Shown piece after piece: positions 53,172-61,583 of a DNA stretch of 64,000 nucleotides. Numbering within the stretch: position 1 is the stretch's first letter; each line of letters begins with the position of its first letter. Under the pieces are notes generated by a model, which did not search any database, was not told the DNA's origin, and saw nothing but the letters and a program-made list of their open reading frames with translations. This stretch comes from Actinacidiphila acidipaludis (GTDB lineage Bacteria > Actinomycetota > Actinomycetes > Streptomycetales > Streptomycetaceae): contig NZ_JAINZZ010000028.1 of assembly GCF_019890725.1 (NCBI RefSeq), positions 25,832-89,831 on the forward strand, written 5' to 3'. Position numbers and translations under genes: made by a program.

Positions 53172-54563
53172 TCAGCTGTGGAGCGTCCAGCGGGACCCCG
53201 TCGGCGTGTCCTCGATCTCCAGGCCCGCCTGGACGAGCTGGTCGCGGATCGCGTCGGCGGTCGCGTAGTCCTTGCGGGACCGCGCCGACTGCCGCTGTTC
53301 CAGCACCAGCCGGACGAGGGAGTCGACGACGCCGTGCAGGTCGTCGCCGCGGTCCGCGCCCGTCCAGTGCGGGTCCAGCGGGTCGAGGCCCAGTACTCCG
53401 AGCATCGCACGGACCTCTGCCAGTCGCGCGACCGCCGATTCCTTGTCGTCCGCGGTCAGCGCGCTGTTGCCCTGCCGGACGGTGGTGTGGAGGATCGCGA
53501 GCGCCTGCGGGACGCCCAGGTCATCGTCCATCGCCTCGGCGAAGGCCGGCGGCACCTCGGCGGCCGGCTCGACCGGACCCGCCTTCTCGATGACGCGCTG
53601 CACGAAGCCCTCGATCCGCGCGAACGCGGCCTCGGCCTCCCGCAGCGCCTCCTCGCTGTACTCGATCATGGACCGGTAGTGCGGGGTGCCCAGGTAGTAG
53701 CGCAGCACGATCGGCCGCCAGCGCTGCACCATGTCGGAGACCAGTACGGAGTTGTCGAGCGACTTGCTCATCTTCTCGCCGCTCATGGTGACCCAGGCGT
53801 TGTGCACCCAGTACTGCGCGAACGCGTCGCCGAACGCCTTGGCCTGGGCGATCTCGTTCTCGTGGTGCGGGAAGATCAGGTCGATGCCGCCGCCGTGGAT
53901 GTCGAAGGCCTCGCCCAGGTACTTGTGGGCCATCGCCGAGCACTCCAGGTGCCAGCCGGGACGGCCGCGGCCCCACGGGGTGTCCCAGGACGGCTCGCCC
54001 GGCTTGACGGCCTTCCACATGGCGAAGTCGCGCTGGTCGCGCTTGCCGGTCTCGCCCTCGCCCTCGGGCTGGCGGAGGTTCTCCAGCTCCTGGTTGGACA
54101 GCTCCAGGTAGTCCGCGTACGAGCGCACGTCGAAGTAGACGTTTCCGTCGGCGACATAGGCGTGGCCGCGCTCGATGAGGCCCTGCATCATCTCGATCAT
54201 CTCGGGGATGTGACCGGTGGCGCGGGGCTCGTAGGTGGGCGGCTGGCAGCCGAGGGCGTCGTAGCCCGCGTTGAACGCGCGCTCGTTCTCGTAGCCGATG
54301 GCCCACCACGGGCGGCCCTGGACAGCCGACTTCGCGATGATCTTGTCGTCGATGTCCGTGACGTTGCGGACGAAGGTCACGTCGTAGCCGCGGTAGCGGA
54401 ACCACCGCTGCATGATGTCGAAGTTGAGCCCCGACCGGATGTGCCCGATGTGCGGGGCCGCCTGCACGGTGGCGCCACACAGGTAGATCGAGACGCAGCC
54501 CGGCCGGAGCGGGGTGAAGTCACGGACCTGGCGCGCGTTGGTGTCGTACAGGCGAATAGTCAC
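53172..54563 (-). CDS. cysS: Cysteinyl-tRNA synthetase
   Basis: Class I synthetase of 463 residues that charges tRNA-Cys. Zinc-site Cys and HIGH motif in YLCGATVQAAPHIGHIRSGLNFD, the second zinc region in GWHLECSAMAHKYLG...DIHGGGIDLIFPHHENEIAQ, and KMSKS in MSGEKMSKSLDNSV. The GTG at 54563 follows a TACCCT minus-10 by 6 nt, so the message appears leaderless. It is downstream of ispDF but separated by a terminator. No mshC-like partner lies nearby, and the sequence reads as CysS, not MshC, by its full-length C-terminal domain. Confidence 0.95.
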   Translation of the reverse strand: MTIRLYDTNARQVRDFTPLRPGCVSIYLCGATVQAAPHIGHIRSGLNFDIMQRWFRYRGYDVTFVRNVTDIDDKIIAKSAVQGRPWWAIGYENERAFNAGYDALGCQPPTYEPRATGHIPEMIEMMQGLIERGHAYVADGNVYFDVRSYADYLELSNQELENLRQPEGEGETGKRDQRDFAMWKAVKPGEPSWDTPWGRGRPGWHLECSAMAHKYLGEAFDIHGGGIDLIFPHHENEIAQAKAFGDAFAQYWVHNAWVTMSGEKMSKSLDNSVLVSDMVQRWRPIVLRYYLGTPHYRSMIEYSEEALREAEAAFARIEGFVQRVIEKAGPVEPAAEVPPAFAEAMDDDLGVPQALAILHTTVRQGNSALTADDKESAVARLAEVRAMLGVLGLDPLDPHWTGADRGDDLHGVVDSLVRLVLEQRQSARSRKDYATADAIRDQLVQAGLEIEDTPTGSRWTLHS

Positions 54564-54569
54564 GCACCC

Positions 54570-54575
54570 AGGGTA
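54570..54575 (-). promoter_or_regulatory. Minus-10 box of leaderless cysS
   Basis: TACCCT on the minus strand ends 6 nt before the GTG at 54563. Confidence 0.55.
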
Positions 54576-54640
54576 TCGGCCCGGGGCGGGTGCCTTGTGC
54601 CTCTTCGCAACCTCCCGGTCGAGGTCTGCTACAGCGGCGC

Positions 54641-54668
54641 CCGCGGTCCGCCCGGGAGCGGACCGCGG
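54641..54668 (-). terminator. ispD-ispF operon terminator
   Basis: A 10-bp perfect stem (CCGCGGTCCG / CGGACCGCGG) with an 8-nt loop, a few bases past the ispF stop. Confidence 0.75.
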
Positions 54669-54673
54669 CCCGC

Positions 54674-55195
54674 TCAGACCCGGGCCACCAGCGCCGTGGC
54701 GATCGCCGCGAGGCCCTCGCCGCGACCGGTGAAACCGAGGCCGTCGGTGGTGGCGGCGCTCACCGCGACCGGGGCGCCGACGGCGGCCGACAGCACTTTC
54801 TGGGCCTCCTCGCGGCGCTTGCCGATCTTCGGGCGCTGCCCGACCACCTGGACGGCGACGTTGCCGATGGTGAACCCGGCGGCGCGGACGATCCGGGCCG
54901 CCTCGGTGAGCAGGGTGACGCCCGAGGCGCCCGACCACTCCGGGCGCCCGGTGCCGAAGTGCGCGCCGAGGTCACCGAGGCCGGCGGCGGAGAAGAGGGC
55001 GTTGCACGCGGCGTGGGCGACGACGTCGGCGTCGGAGTGCCCGGCGAGCCCCGGGCCCTCGCCCTCCCAGAGCAGGCCCGCGCACCACAGCTCGCGGCCC
55101 TCCTCGAAGGCGTGGATGTCGGTGCCGATGCCGACCTGCGGCAGGACCGGCGACGTGGCCGGCCGGGTCCCCGGCTCGGTGGGCTCAGTAGCCAT
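54674..55195 (-). CDS. ispF: 2-C-methyl-D-erythritol 2,4-cyclodiphosphate synthase
   Basis: Non-mevalonate isoprenoid pathway enzyme, 173 residues. Metal and substrate motifs are GIGTDIHAFEEG, GHSDADVVAHAACNALFSAAGLGDLGAHFG, and ATTDGLGFTGRGEGLAAIATALV. The ATG overlaps the ispD end by 11 nt, so the two pathway steps on either side of IspE are translationally coupled. Confidence 0.96.
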   Translation of the reverse strand: MATEPTEPGTRPATSPVLPQVGIGTDIHAFEEGRELWCAGLLWEGEGPGLAGHSDADVVAHAACNALFSAAGLGDLGAHFGTGRPEWSGASGVTLLTEAARIVRAAGFTIGNVAVQVVGQRPKIGKRREEAQKVLSAAVGAPVAVSAATTDGLGFTGRGEGLAAIATALVARV

Positions 55196-55937
55196 CGGTG
55201 GCCCTCCGGCGGGCGAGGACGGCCTCGGCGAGCACCAGGTCGAGCGGCCGGGTGACCTTGAAGGCCTCCTCGTGCCCCGGCACCACCAGGACGGGGACGC
55301 CGAGCTGCTCGACCATGGAGGCGTCGTCGGTGACGTCGCGGGTGACGGTCGCGTGGGCCTTGCCGAGGGTGGCCCGGTCGAAGCCCTGCGGGGTCTGCAC
55401 GGCCCGCAGCAGGGAGCGGTCGGGGGTGCCCGTGACGACGCCCGTCGCGGAGTCCACGCTCTTGACGGTGTCGGCCATCGGCAGCCCGGGCACGACCGCG
55501 GGCGCGCCGGAGCGGACCGCCTCGACCACGGACTCGACGGTCTCCACCGGCACCAGCGGTCGGGCCGCGTCGTGCACGAGGACCACGTCGACGTCGTCGG
55601 GCAGCGCGGCCAGGCCGAGGCGCACCGACTCCTGCCGGGACTCGCCGCCCGGCACCACGCTGATGTCCGTGGACTCGGGCAGTCCGTGGGCGTCGAGCAG
55701 TGCCCGGACGTCGGCGGCGCCCTCGGGCGGGGCCACCACGACGATCACCTGGACGGCACGGGCGCGGGCCATCGCACGCACCGCGTGGACGAGGATCGGG
55801 ACCCCGCCCAGGGTGCGCAGCGCCTTGGGCGCGCCGGGGCCGAGCCGGACGCCACGTCCGGCGGCGGGAATGACGGCTGCGGTACGCAGGTTTGTGTCCT
55901 TGGATGAGATGGGTATCGCACTCAACGTGCCGGGCAT
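55185..55937 (-). CDS. ispD: 2-C-methyl-D-erythritol 4-phosphate cytidylyltransferase
   Basis: Makes CDP-methylerythritol in the MEP pathway. 250 residues with AAVIPAAGRGVRLGPGAPKAL at the N-terminus, VVPGGESRQESVRLGL, VLVHDAARPLVP, AVQTPQGF and TDDASMVEQLG, all standard. ATG 55937 is chosen; a TTG at 55925 and later codons are alternatives because no strong ribosome site stands out. It follows carD after a large hairpin. Confidence 0.94.
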   Translation of the reverse strand: MPGTLSAIPISSKDTNLRTAAVIPAAGRGVRLGPGAPKALRTLGGVPILVHAVRAMARARAVQVIVVVAPPEGAADVRALLDAHGLPESTDISVVPGGESRQESVRLGLAALPDDVDVVLVHDAARPLVPVETVESVVEAVRSGAPAVVPGLPMADTVKSVDSATGVVTGTPDRSLLRAVQTPQGFDRATLGKAHATVTRDVTDDASMVEQLGVPVLVVPGHEEAFKVTRPLDLVLAEAVLARRRATDGY

Positions 55938-55990
55938 CGCGTTCCCGGGACCCCTTCCGTGAAGTCCTGGGGGAACGCGAGCACAAGCAT

Positions 55991-56031
55991 GCCGCAGCAC
56001 CCGGCGATAGCGCTCGGCCGGGTGCTGCGGC
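55991..56031. terminator. Hairpin between carD and ispD
   Basis: A 15-bp perfect stem (55991-56005 with 56017-56031) with an 11-nt loop. It probably ends most carD transcripts before ispDF. Confidence 0.75.
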
Positions 56032-56145
56032 GGTGTCCCCCGGTGCTGGCCGGGGGATGCGTCTGCGTGGTTCGGTACGCCGAAGGCGGTGTGGGTTCGG
56101 CACACCGTCAGGAGCGCGACACGAGAACGTCCGGAGGGGACGGTC

Positions 56146-56628
56146 TTACGACGCGAGGACCTCGTCGAGCAGCGCCTCGGCCTTGTCCTCGTTGGTGTTC
56201 TCCGCGAGAGCGAGTTCGCTGACCAGGATCTGCCGCGCCTTGGCGAGCATGCGCTTCTCGCCGGCCGACAGGCCGCGCTCGCGCTCACGACGCCACAGGT
56301 CACGGACGACTTCCGCCACCTTGATGACGTCGCCGGAGGCGAGCTTCTCCAGATTTGCCTTGTATCGGCGGGACCAGTTGGTGGGCTCCTCGGTGTACGG
56401 CGCGCGCAGCACCTCGAAGACCCGGTCCAGACCCTCCTGACCAACCACGTCGCGTACTCCGACGAACTCCGCATTGTCCGCGGGCACGCGCACCGTCAAG
56501 TCGCCCTGGGCGACCTTGAGCACCAAGTAGGTCTTGTCCACGCCTTTGATCTGGCGAATTTCGATGGCCTCGATCAGCGCGGCCCCGTGATGGGGATAGA
56601 CCACGGTGTCGCCAACCTTGAACGTCAT
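56146..56628 (-). CDS. carD: RNA polymerase-binding transcription factor CarD
   Basis: Stabilises open promoter complexes at rRNA and many other promoters in actinobacteria. 160 residues: N-terminal Tudor-like RNAP-interaction domain (FKVGDTVVYPHHGAALIEAIEIRQIKG, TYLVLKV) and a basic helical DNA-binding domain with the conserved Trp region (TNWSRRYKANLEKLASGDVIKVAEVVRDLWRRERERGLSAGEKRML). The ATG has GGAAGGGG upstream. Confidence 0.97.
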   Translation of the reverse strand: MTFKVGDTVVYPHHGAALIEAIEIRQIKGVDKTYLVLKVAQGDLTVRVPADNAEFVGVRDVVGQEGLDRVFEVLRAPYTEEPTNWSRRYKANLEKLASGDVIKVAEVVRDLWRRERERGLSAGEKRMLAKARQILVSELALAENTNEDKAEALLDEVLAS

Positions 56629-57066
56629 GTGACAGGTACCCCTTCCGTGGCTATCCAGGGTAACACGGGAACGGCCTCATCTGAATGGCGTTTTCGCAGG
56701 TCAGGGCATATCTCGGGGCTTGACAAGCGACCCCGGAACGTGCTGGAGGGTGCCGTACGGCGACGGTATCCGCAGGTCGGAGCGGGTATACGGGGACCCC
56801 GAAACATGACCGTCACAGGTCTGGAAGGCTCCGAACAAGGGGCGATACGTCCGTGTTTGTCACCCCCAGAGGAGTGGCTTGTCGCTACTCCGTTCGGGTC
56901 TGCGGCGTGATGAAGATCCAATTTTGCACAGTCATGGAAATCCCGGGGAAGTGATCACGCTAAAGGCGGGGCCCGGTGCGCGGGCCCGGCGACGGCTCGG
57001 TAATCTAAGGCCGCTAGAAGATCTTCCGATACCTGCTAGGTACCTGCCCAAGGAGATGCCGCCGCC
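56629..57066. other. Divergent promoter region of carD and the lipoprotein gene
   Basis: No gene is seen. On the carD side TTCAGA-N17-TACCCT lies about 20-45 nt before the ribosome site and is a plausible promoter. On the other side TAATCT near 57001 and TAGGTA near 57038 are candidate minus-10 boxes. Confidence 0.45.
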
Positions 57067-57702
57067 GTGGTCCGCAGCAGCTTCCGTCGCGGCGCCCTCG
57101 CCGCCGTACTCGCGCTCTCGCTCGCTCCCCTTGCTGCCGCCTGCGCCGCCGGGAACGACGCGCAGACCCTGGAGGTCCAGCCGGACAGCGCCCAGTCGAG
57201 CACCAGCGACGTCAAGGTGCAGAACGCGTACGTCCTCACCGACCCGTCCGGTCCCTCGACCGTGACCGCCCGGGTGTTCAACAACGGCTCCACCCCCCAG
57301 ACACTGCAGTCGATCGCGCTGGGCGGGAACGTCACCACCACCCTGGCGGCCCCCAACGGCGGCGGCAGCGTCGTCGTTCCGGCCCATGGCTCCGTTCTTC
57401 TCGGCGGCAAGGGCAACGCCTCGGCCGTGGTCCAGAGCGGCGGCGAGTCCCTGCGCAACGGCGACGTGCAGCAGGCGACGTTCACCTTCAGCCAGGCGGG
57501 CGCGGTCAGCCTGCCGGTGAACGTGACCCCGGCGGCCGGCTTCTTCGCGCCGTACGGGCCCAGCTCGGCGCCCACCACCGCCACGGCCACCCCCGGCACG
57601 ATCGGCCAGGACAGCTCGGCCGGTCAGGGCGGCACCACCACCCCGACCACCAAGCCCAACGCGCCGGCCACGCCGACGAACACCACCACGCCGACCTCCT
57701 GA
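57067..57702 (+). CDS. DUF461-type lipoprotein
   Basis: 211 residues from the GTG at 57067 (AAGGAG 11 nt upstream). Lipobox LAAAC with the lipidated Cys at 26, then a beta-sandwich domain (VKVQNAYVLTDPSGPSTVTARVFNNGSTPQTLQSIALGG, FSQAGAVSLPVNVTP) resembling the copper-chaperone PCuAC/DUF461 group but without an obvious Met/His copper site. The C-terminal 40 residues are Thr/Pro/Ala-rich. It is co-conserved beside carD/phoP in Streptomyces from memory. Confidence 0.8.
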   Translation: MVRSSFRRGALAAVLALSLAPLAAACAAGNDAQTLEVQPDSAQSSTSDVKVQNAYVLTDPSGPSTVTARVFNNGSTPQTLQSIALGGNVTTTLAAPNGGGSVVVPAHGSVLLGGKGNASAVVQSGGESLRNGDVQQATFTFSQAGAVSLPVNVTPAAGFFAPYGPSSAPTTATATPGTIGQDSSAGQGGTTTPTTKPNAPATPTNTTTPTS

Positions 57703-57746
57703 CGGAGCACCGACGGAGCGCCGACAGCGCGCCGCGGACGGCACAC

Positions 57747-57780
57747 GCGAAGGGCCCGGCACCCATGCCGGGCCCTTCGC
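57747..57780. terminator. Bidirectional terminator between lipoprotein gene and phoP
   Basis: A 14-bp perfect stem (GCGAAGGGCCCGGC / GCCGGGCCCTTCGC) with a 6-nt loop, then TGTTT. Confidence 0.85.
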
Positions 57781-57799
57781 TGTTTCACGGTCCCGCGGT

Positions 57800-58480
57800 C
57801 TACGGCTCGAACTTGTAGCCCAGTCCGCGCACGGTCACCAGGTAGCGCGGCGCGCCCGGGTCCGGCTCGATCTTGGCCCGCAGGCGCTTGACGTGGACGT
57901 CGAGGGTCTTGGTGTCGCCGACGTAGTCCGCGCCCCACACCCGGTCGATGAGCTGCATCCGCGTCAGCACCCGGCCGGCGTTGCGCAGCAGCATCTCCAG
58001 CAGGTCGAACTCCTTCAGCGGCAGGTCCACCTTGCCGCCGCCGACGGTCACGACGTGGCGGTCCACGTCCATGCGCACCGGACCGGCCTCCAGGGCGGCC
58101 GGCGAGACCTCCTCCGGCTCACCCCGCCGGCGCAGCACGGCGCGGATGCGGGCGACCAGCTCGCGCGAGGAGAACGGCTTGGTCACGTAGTCGTCGGCGC
58201 CTATCTCCAGGCCGACGACCTTGTCGATCTCGCTGTCCTTGGCGGTCACCATGATCACCGGGACATTGGACTTCAGCCGCAGCTGGCGGCAGACCTCGGT
58301 GCCGGGCAGGCCGGGCAGCATCAGGTCGAGCAGGACCAGGTCGGCGCCGTTGCGCTCGAACTCGTCGAGGCCGTCGGGCCCGGTCGCGGAGATCGCGACC
58401 TCGAAGCCCTCCTTGCGCAGCATGTACGACAGCGCGTCGCTGAAGGACTCTTCGTCCTCGACGACGAGTACGCGTGTCAC
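57800..58480 (-). CDS. phoP: Phosphate-response regulator PhoP
   Basis: OmpR-family activator of the Pho regulon, 226 residues. Receiver domain with acidic E8-D9, phospho-acceptor D52 in LVLLDLMLPG and K in DYVTKPFSSREL. C-terminal winged helix with LPLKEFDLLEMLLRNAGRVLTRMQLIDRVWG, TKTLDVHVKRLRAKIE and TVRGLGYKFEP. The GTG start overlaps the phoR stop as GTGA. Phosphate limitation control is known for this pair in S. coelicolor. Confidence 0.96.
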   Translation of the reverse strand: MTRVLVVEDEESFSDALSYMLRKEGFEVAISATGPDGLDEFERNGADLVLLDLMLPGLPGTEVCRQLRLKSNVPVIMVTAKDSEIDKVVGLEIGADDYVTKPFSSRELVARIRAVLRRRGEPEEVSPAALEAGPVRMDVDRHVVTVGGGKVDLPLKEFDLLEMLLRNAGRVLTRMQLIDRVWGADYVGDTKTLDVHVKRLRAKIEPDPGAPRYLVTVRGLGYKFEP

Positions 58481-59781
58481 GGAAGGACCTCCGGGGCGGG
58501 GATGTGTTCGGGGAGAGTCTGGAAGAGCTGATCCGCAGTGGGCTCGTCGGCGGGCTCGTCGCCCGGCTCGTGATCCACCTCGGCGTCGGGGTCGAGGCCC
58601 GGAGGGAGCGCCCGGTCGCGGGCGATTCCGGCCTCGGGGAGCCGCAGAGTGAACGTGGAGCCCTGGCTTTCGGCACTCCACACCGTGACCTCCCCGCCGT
58701 GCGAGGCGGCCACGTGCTTGACGATGGACAGCCCGAGCCCGGTGCCGCCGGTGGCCCGCGAACGCGCCGGGTCGACCCGGTAGAAGCGTTCGAAGATCCG
58801 CTCGCGGTCCTTCTCGGATATGCCGATGCCCTGGTCCGTCACGGAGATCTCGATGAGATCCCCTCCCGGCGCGCCGATCCGGCGGCCGGCGATGCCGACC
58901 CGGGTGCGGACCGGGCTGTAGTTGACGGCGTTCTCGACGAGGTTGCCGAGAGCGGCGGCGAGCTGGCCGCGGTTGCCCCAGATGAAGAGGTCCGGGGTCG
59001 TTCCGGTGGCCATGGTGATCTGTTTGGTGTTGGCCTGGTGGCGGCAGCGGTCGACGGCCTCGGCGACGAGGTCGTCCACGGCGACCGGCTCGGCGTCGTC
59101 GAGCAGGTCGTCGTTCTGCACCCGGGACAGGTCGATGATCTCCTGGACCAGGCTGGTCAGGCGGGTGGCCTCGATCTGCATGCGGCCCGCGAAGCGGTTG
59201 ACCGCCTCGGGGTCGTCCGCCGCGTCCATCACGGCCTCGGACAGCAGGGACAGGGCGCCGACCGGCGTCTTCAGCTCGTGGCTGACGTTCGCCACGAAGT
59301 CCCTGCGCACCGCCTCGATCCGGCGGGCCTCGGTGAGGTCCTCGACCAGCAGCAGCACCAGCCGCGAGCCCAGCGGGGCCACGCGGGCGGAGACCGCCAG
59401 TCCCTCGCCGCGGCCCGCGCCGCGGCGCGGCAGATCGAGCTCGACCTGCCGTATCTCGCCGTCCCGCCGGGTCTCGCGGGCCATCTGCAGCATCTGGTCG
59501 ACGGCCAGCCGGCCGCCGCGGACCAGTCCGAGGGCGTACGCCGCCGAGCTGGCCTTGACCACCGTGTCGCCCTCGTCCAGGACGACCGCCGAGGAGCGGA
59601 GCACCGACAGCACGGTGTCCACGCCGGGCGGCAGCACGGCGGTGCTCTGATCGGATCGCAGTGCGGTACGAGTCGGGCGGGACAGTTCCCGCTCGCTCCA
59701 GCGGAACGCGAGCACAGCGATGACGCCGGTCAGAAGACCGGCGATCGCACTGGCTGCGGCAACGGCCGCGTTCACGTCCAT
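58477..59781 (-). CDS. phoR: Phosphate-sensing histidine kinase PhoR (SenX3 type)
   Basis: 434 residues. One N-terminal membrane helix (AAAASAIAGLLTGVIAVLAF), a PAS-like domain (about 55-150), HisKA with phospho-acceptor H168 in FVANVSHELKTP, and a HATPase domain with GNLVENAVNYSP, DQGIGISEKDRERIFERFYR and GGTGLGLSIVKHVA. The C-terminal 50 residues are acidic. Start ATG 59781. Overlaps phoP by 4 nt and is divergent from phoU, the usual Streptomyces order. Confidence 0.96.
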   Translation of the reverse strand: MDVNAAVAAASAIAGLLTGVIAVLAFRWSERELSRPTRTALRSDQSTAVLPPGVDTVLSVLRSSAVVLDEGDTVVKASSAAYALGLVRGGRLAVDQMLQMARETRRDGEIRQVELDLPRRGAGRGEGLAVSARVAPLGSRLVLLLVEDLTEARRIEAVRRDFVANVSHELKTPVGALSLLSEAVMDAADDPEAVNRFAGRMQIEATRLTSLVQEIIDLSRVQNDDLLDDAEPVAVDDLVAEAVDRCRHQANTKQITMATGTTPDLFIWGNRGQLAAALGNLVENAVNYSPVRTRVGIAGRRIGAPGGDLIEISVTDQGIGISEKDRERIFERFYRVDPARSRATGGTGLGLSIVKHVAASHGGEVTVWSAESQGSTFTLRLPEAGIARDRALPPGLDPDAEVDHEPGDEPADEPTADQLFQTLPEHIPAPEVLP

Positions 59782-59854
59782 GGCTCCAGGTTAGGTGGAC
59801 TGTTCACGCACCCGACAAGCCTGTGAGAGAGCTCTCGGATGTACGTTGCCAAGA

Positions 59855-59887
59855 GTTCACCTTCACGTAGGTGGTGGTTCACTCCGG
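59855..59887. promoter_or_regulatory. PHO box between phoRP and phoU
   Basis: Eleven-base direct repeat units GTTCACCTTCA (59855-59865), a degenerate unit, and GTTCACTCCGG (59877-59887) fit the PhoP operator of Streptomyces. The site can control both phoU and phoRP. Confidence 0.75.
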
Positions 59888-59963
59888 GTGCGCGACCGGT
59901 ACGCGTGCGCCCGTCAGCGTGGAAACGTGGCGGAGAAGCCTCGTTACAGACGGAAGGAAAGCG

Positions 59964-60644
59964 ATGCGCGACGCATACCACGAGGAGCTGGACTCGATCG
60001 GTGACGGGCTGGTCGAGATGGCCCGCCTCGTCGGGTCCGCGATCGGGCGGGCCACCACTGCGCTGCTCGACGCGGACCTGAACGTGGCGGAGAGCGTGAT
60101 CGCGGCCGACGAGAAGGTCGACGACCTCCAGCGCGACCTGGAGAACCAGGCGATCACCCTGCTCGCCCGGCAGCAGCCGGTGGCCACCGACCTGCGGATC
60201 GTCGTGACGTCCCTGCGGATGTCCGCGGACCTGGAGCGGTCCGGCGACCTCGCCCGTCACGTCGCCAAGCTGGCCCGGCTGCGCTTCCCCGAGAGCGCGG
60301 TGCCCAGCGACCTGCACAGCACCATCCTGGAGATGGGCCAGCTCGCCCAGCGCCTCATGGCCAAGGCGGCCGAGGTCATCGTCAGCAAGGACGTCGACGA
60401 CGCCCTGCAGCTCGAGGCGGACGACGACCGCATGGACGAGCTGCACCGCACCCTCTTCCAGCACCTGCTGGACGACCGCTGGAAGCACGGCATCGAGACG
60501 GCCGTGGACGTCACCCTGGTCGGCCGCTACTACGAGCGGTTCGCCGACCACGCGGTGTCCGTGGCCAAGCGCGTCGTCTACCTGGTGACCGGTGAGCACG
60601 CCGACGAGCTGGCACCCGCGCCGACGCCCGTCGAAGGGGCGTAA
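59964..60644 (+). CDS. phoU: Phosphate-signalling regulator PhoU
   Basis: 226 residues forming two PhoU three-helix bundles. Repeated metal-site motifs are seen as VIAADEKVDDLQRDLE and ADDDRMDELHRTLF, with RIVVTSLRMSADLERSGDLARHVAKLA and YYERFADHAVSVAKRVVYLVTGE. The ATG has GGAAGGA upstream. It links Pst transport and PhoR signalling; the pst genes are not in the window. Confidence 0.96.
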   Translation: MRDAYHEELDSIGDGLVEMARLVGSAIGRATTALLDADLNVAESVIAADEKVDDLQRDLENQAITLLARQQPVATDLRIVVTSLRMSADLERSGDLARHVAKLARLRFPESAVPSDLHSTILEMGQLAQRLMAKAAEVIVSKDVDDALQLEADDDRMDELHRTLFQHLLDDRWKHGIETAVDVTLVGRYYERFADHAVSVAKRVVYLVTGEHADELAPAPTPVEGA

Positions 60645-60772
60645 CCGCCCAAACACGGGGGCGTGGGGCGCTTGAAGTGCGCGGAATGCGGCGGACTGCC
60701 CCTGTGCGCCGTTGATGCGCCGTATCGCATCCGGCTTCACTGGGGGGAGGCAAGCCTGAGGAGGGTGTACTG

Positions 60773-60937
60773 ATGCCGGAATCCCCCACGCCACAGCCCG
60801 TACACGACCGGTCCACGCCTGACGCCGCCCCGCTGCGGATCCCGCTCCCGCTGGTCGCCGCGTGCGGCTGCGGCTCGGGCTGCGGGTGCGGCTGCCAGTC
60901 GGGCGGCCCGTGCCAGTGCAGCGGGTGCACCCACTGA
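60773..60937 (+). CDS. Cysteine-rich 54-residue peptide (metallothionein-like)
   Basis: A short gene with a strong GAGGAGGG ribosome site 8 nt before ATG 60773. The first 30 residues are plain (Pro/Asp-rich, ending in PLPLVAA); residues 31-54 contain eight Cys in CxC and CxxxC spacing (CGCGSGCGCGC, then CQC, SGCTH) and end in His. The composition suggests zinc or copper binding. A LanC-like gene 650 bp downstream raises a weaker alternative, a modified peptide precursor. The gene follows phoU by 128 nt. Confidence 0.8.
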   Translation: MPESPTPQPVHDRSTPDAAPLRIPLPLVAACGCGSGCGCGCQSGGPCQCSGCTH

Positions 60938-61098
60938 CCGACCGCTCTTCCGACACCCCGAGGGCCCCTCGCGCGGATGCCTCCGCAGGCGCGAGGGGCC
61001 CTCGGCTGTGCGCGCTCCGTCCCCGTGGCCCGGGTGCCGCCGCTCCCGGACCGAGGGACGATTGAAGGAGAGCGATGCTCGATCCAGGAGCGTGTGCC

Positions 61099-61461
61099 AT
61101 GTCCGGTCTCATCAACAAGAGTTTCGACAAGCCCGATGAAGTCCGTCCGTTCGAAGGAGGCACCGGCCAGCTCGAACTCCTCGACGTCGAGGCGGGCCCG
61201 GTCGGCAGGGCGGTGTTCGAACCCGGGTGGCAGTGGTCCAAGCACGTGAAGCCGATCGCCAAGACCGACAGCTGCCAGGCCGCCCACCTGTGCTACTTCG
61301 TCTCCGGCCGCATGAAGGTCGTCATGGACGACGGCGAGGAGACGGAGTACGGCCCCGGTGACGTCGGTGTCATCCCGGCCGGCCACGACGCGTGGATCGT
61401 CGGCGACGACCGCTGCGTCGTGATCGACTGGCAGGGCTTCGCCGACTACGCCAAGCGCTGA
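61099..61461 (+). CDS. Small cupin-domain protein
   Basis: 120 residues of a single cupin barrel: WSKHVKPIAKTDSCQAAHLCYFVSGRMKVVMDDGEETEYGPGDVGVIPAGHDAWIVGD, with cupin motif 1 and 2 residues (H, H, then GDV...PAGHDAW). The ATG at 61099 has AGGAG 8 nt upstream. The substrate is unknown; it lies between the Cys-rich peptide and the LanC-like gene. Confidence 0.87.
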   Translation: MSGLINKSFDKPDEVRPFEGGTGQLELLDVEAGPVGRAVFEPGWQWSKHVKPIAKTDSCQAAHLCYFVSGRMKVVMDDGEETEYGPGDVGVIPAGHDAWIVGDDRCVVIDWQGFADYAKR

Positions 61462-61583
61462 GCCCCCGTCCCCCGAGTGCCCCTGGCCGCCCCCCGCGGT
61501 TCGGGGGCATTGCCGTGCGGCGGCCCGGCTCCGGCCGTGCACCCGCCCCCGGGCGGGCCGGACGATCATGGGAGAGTGAGCCC

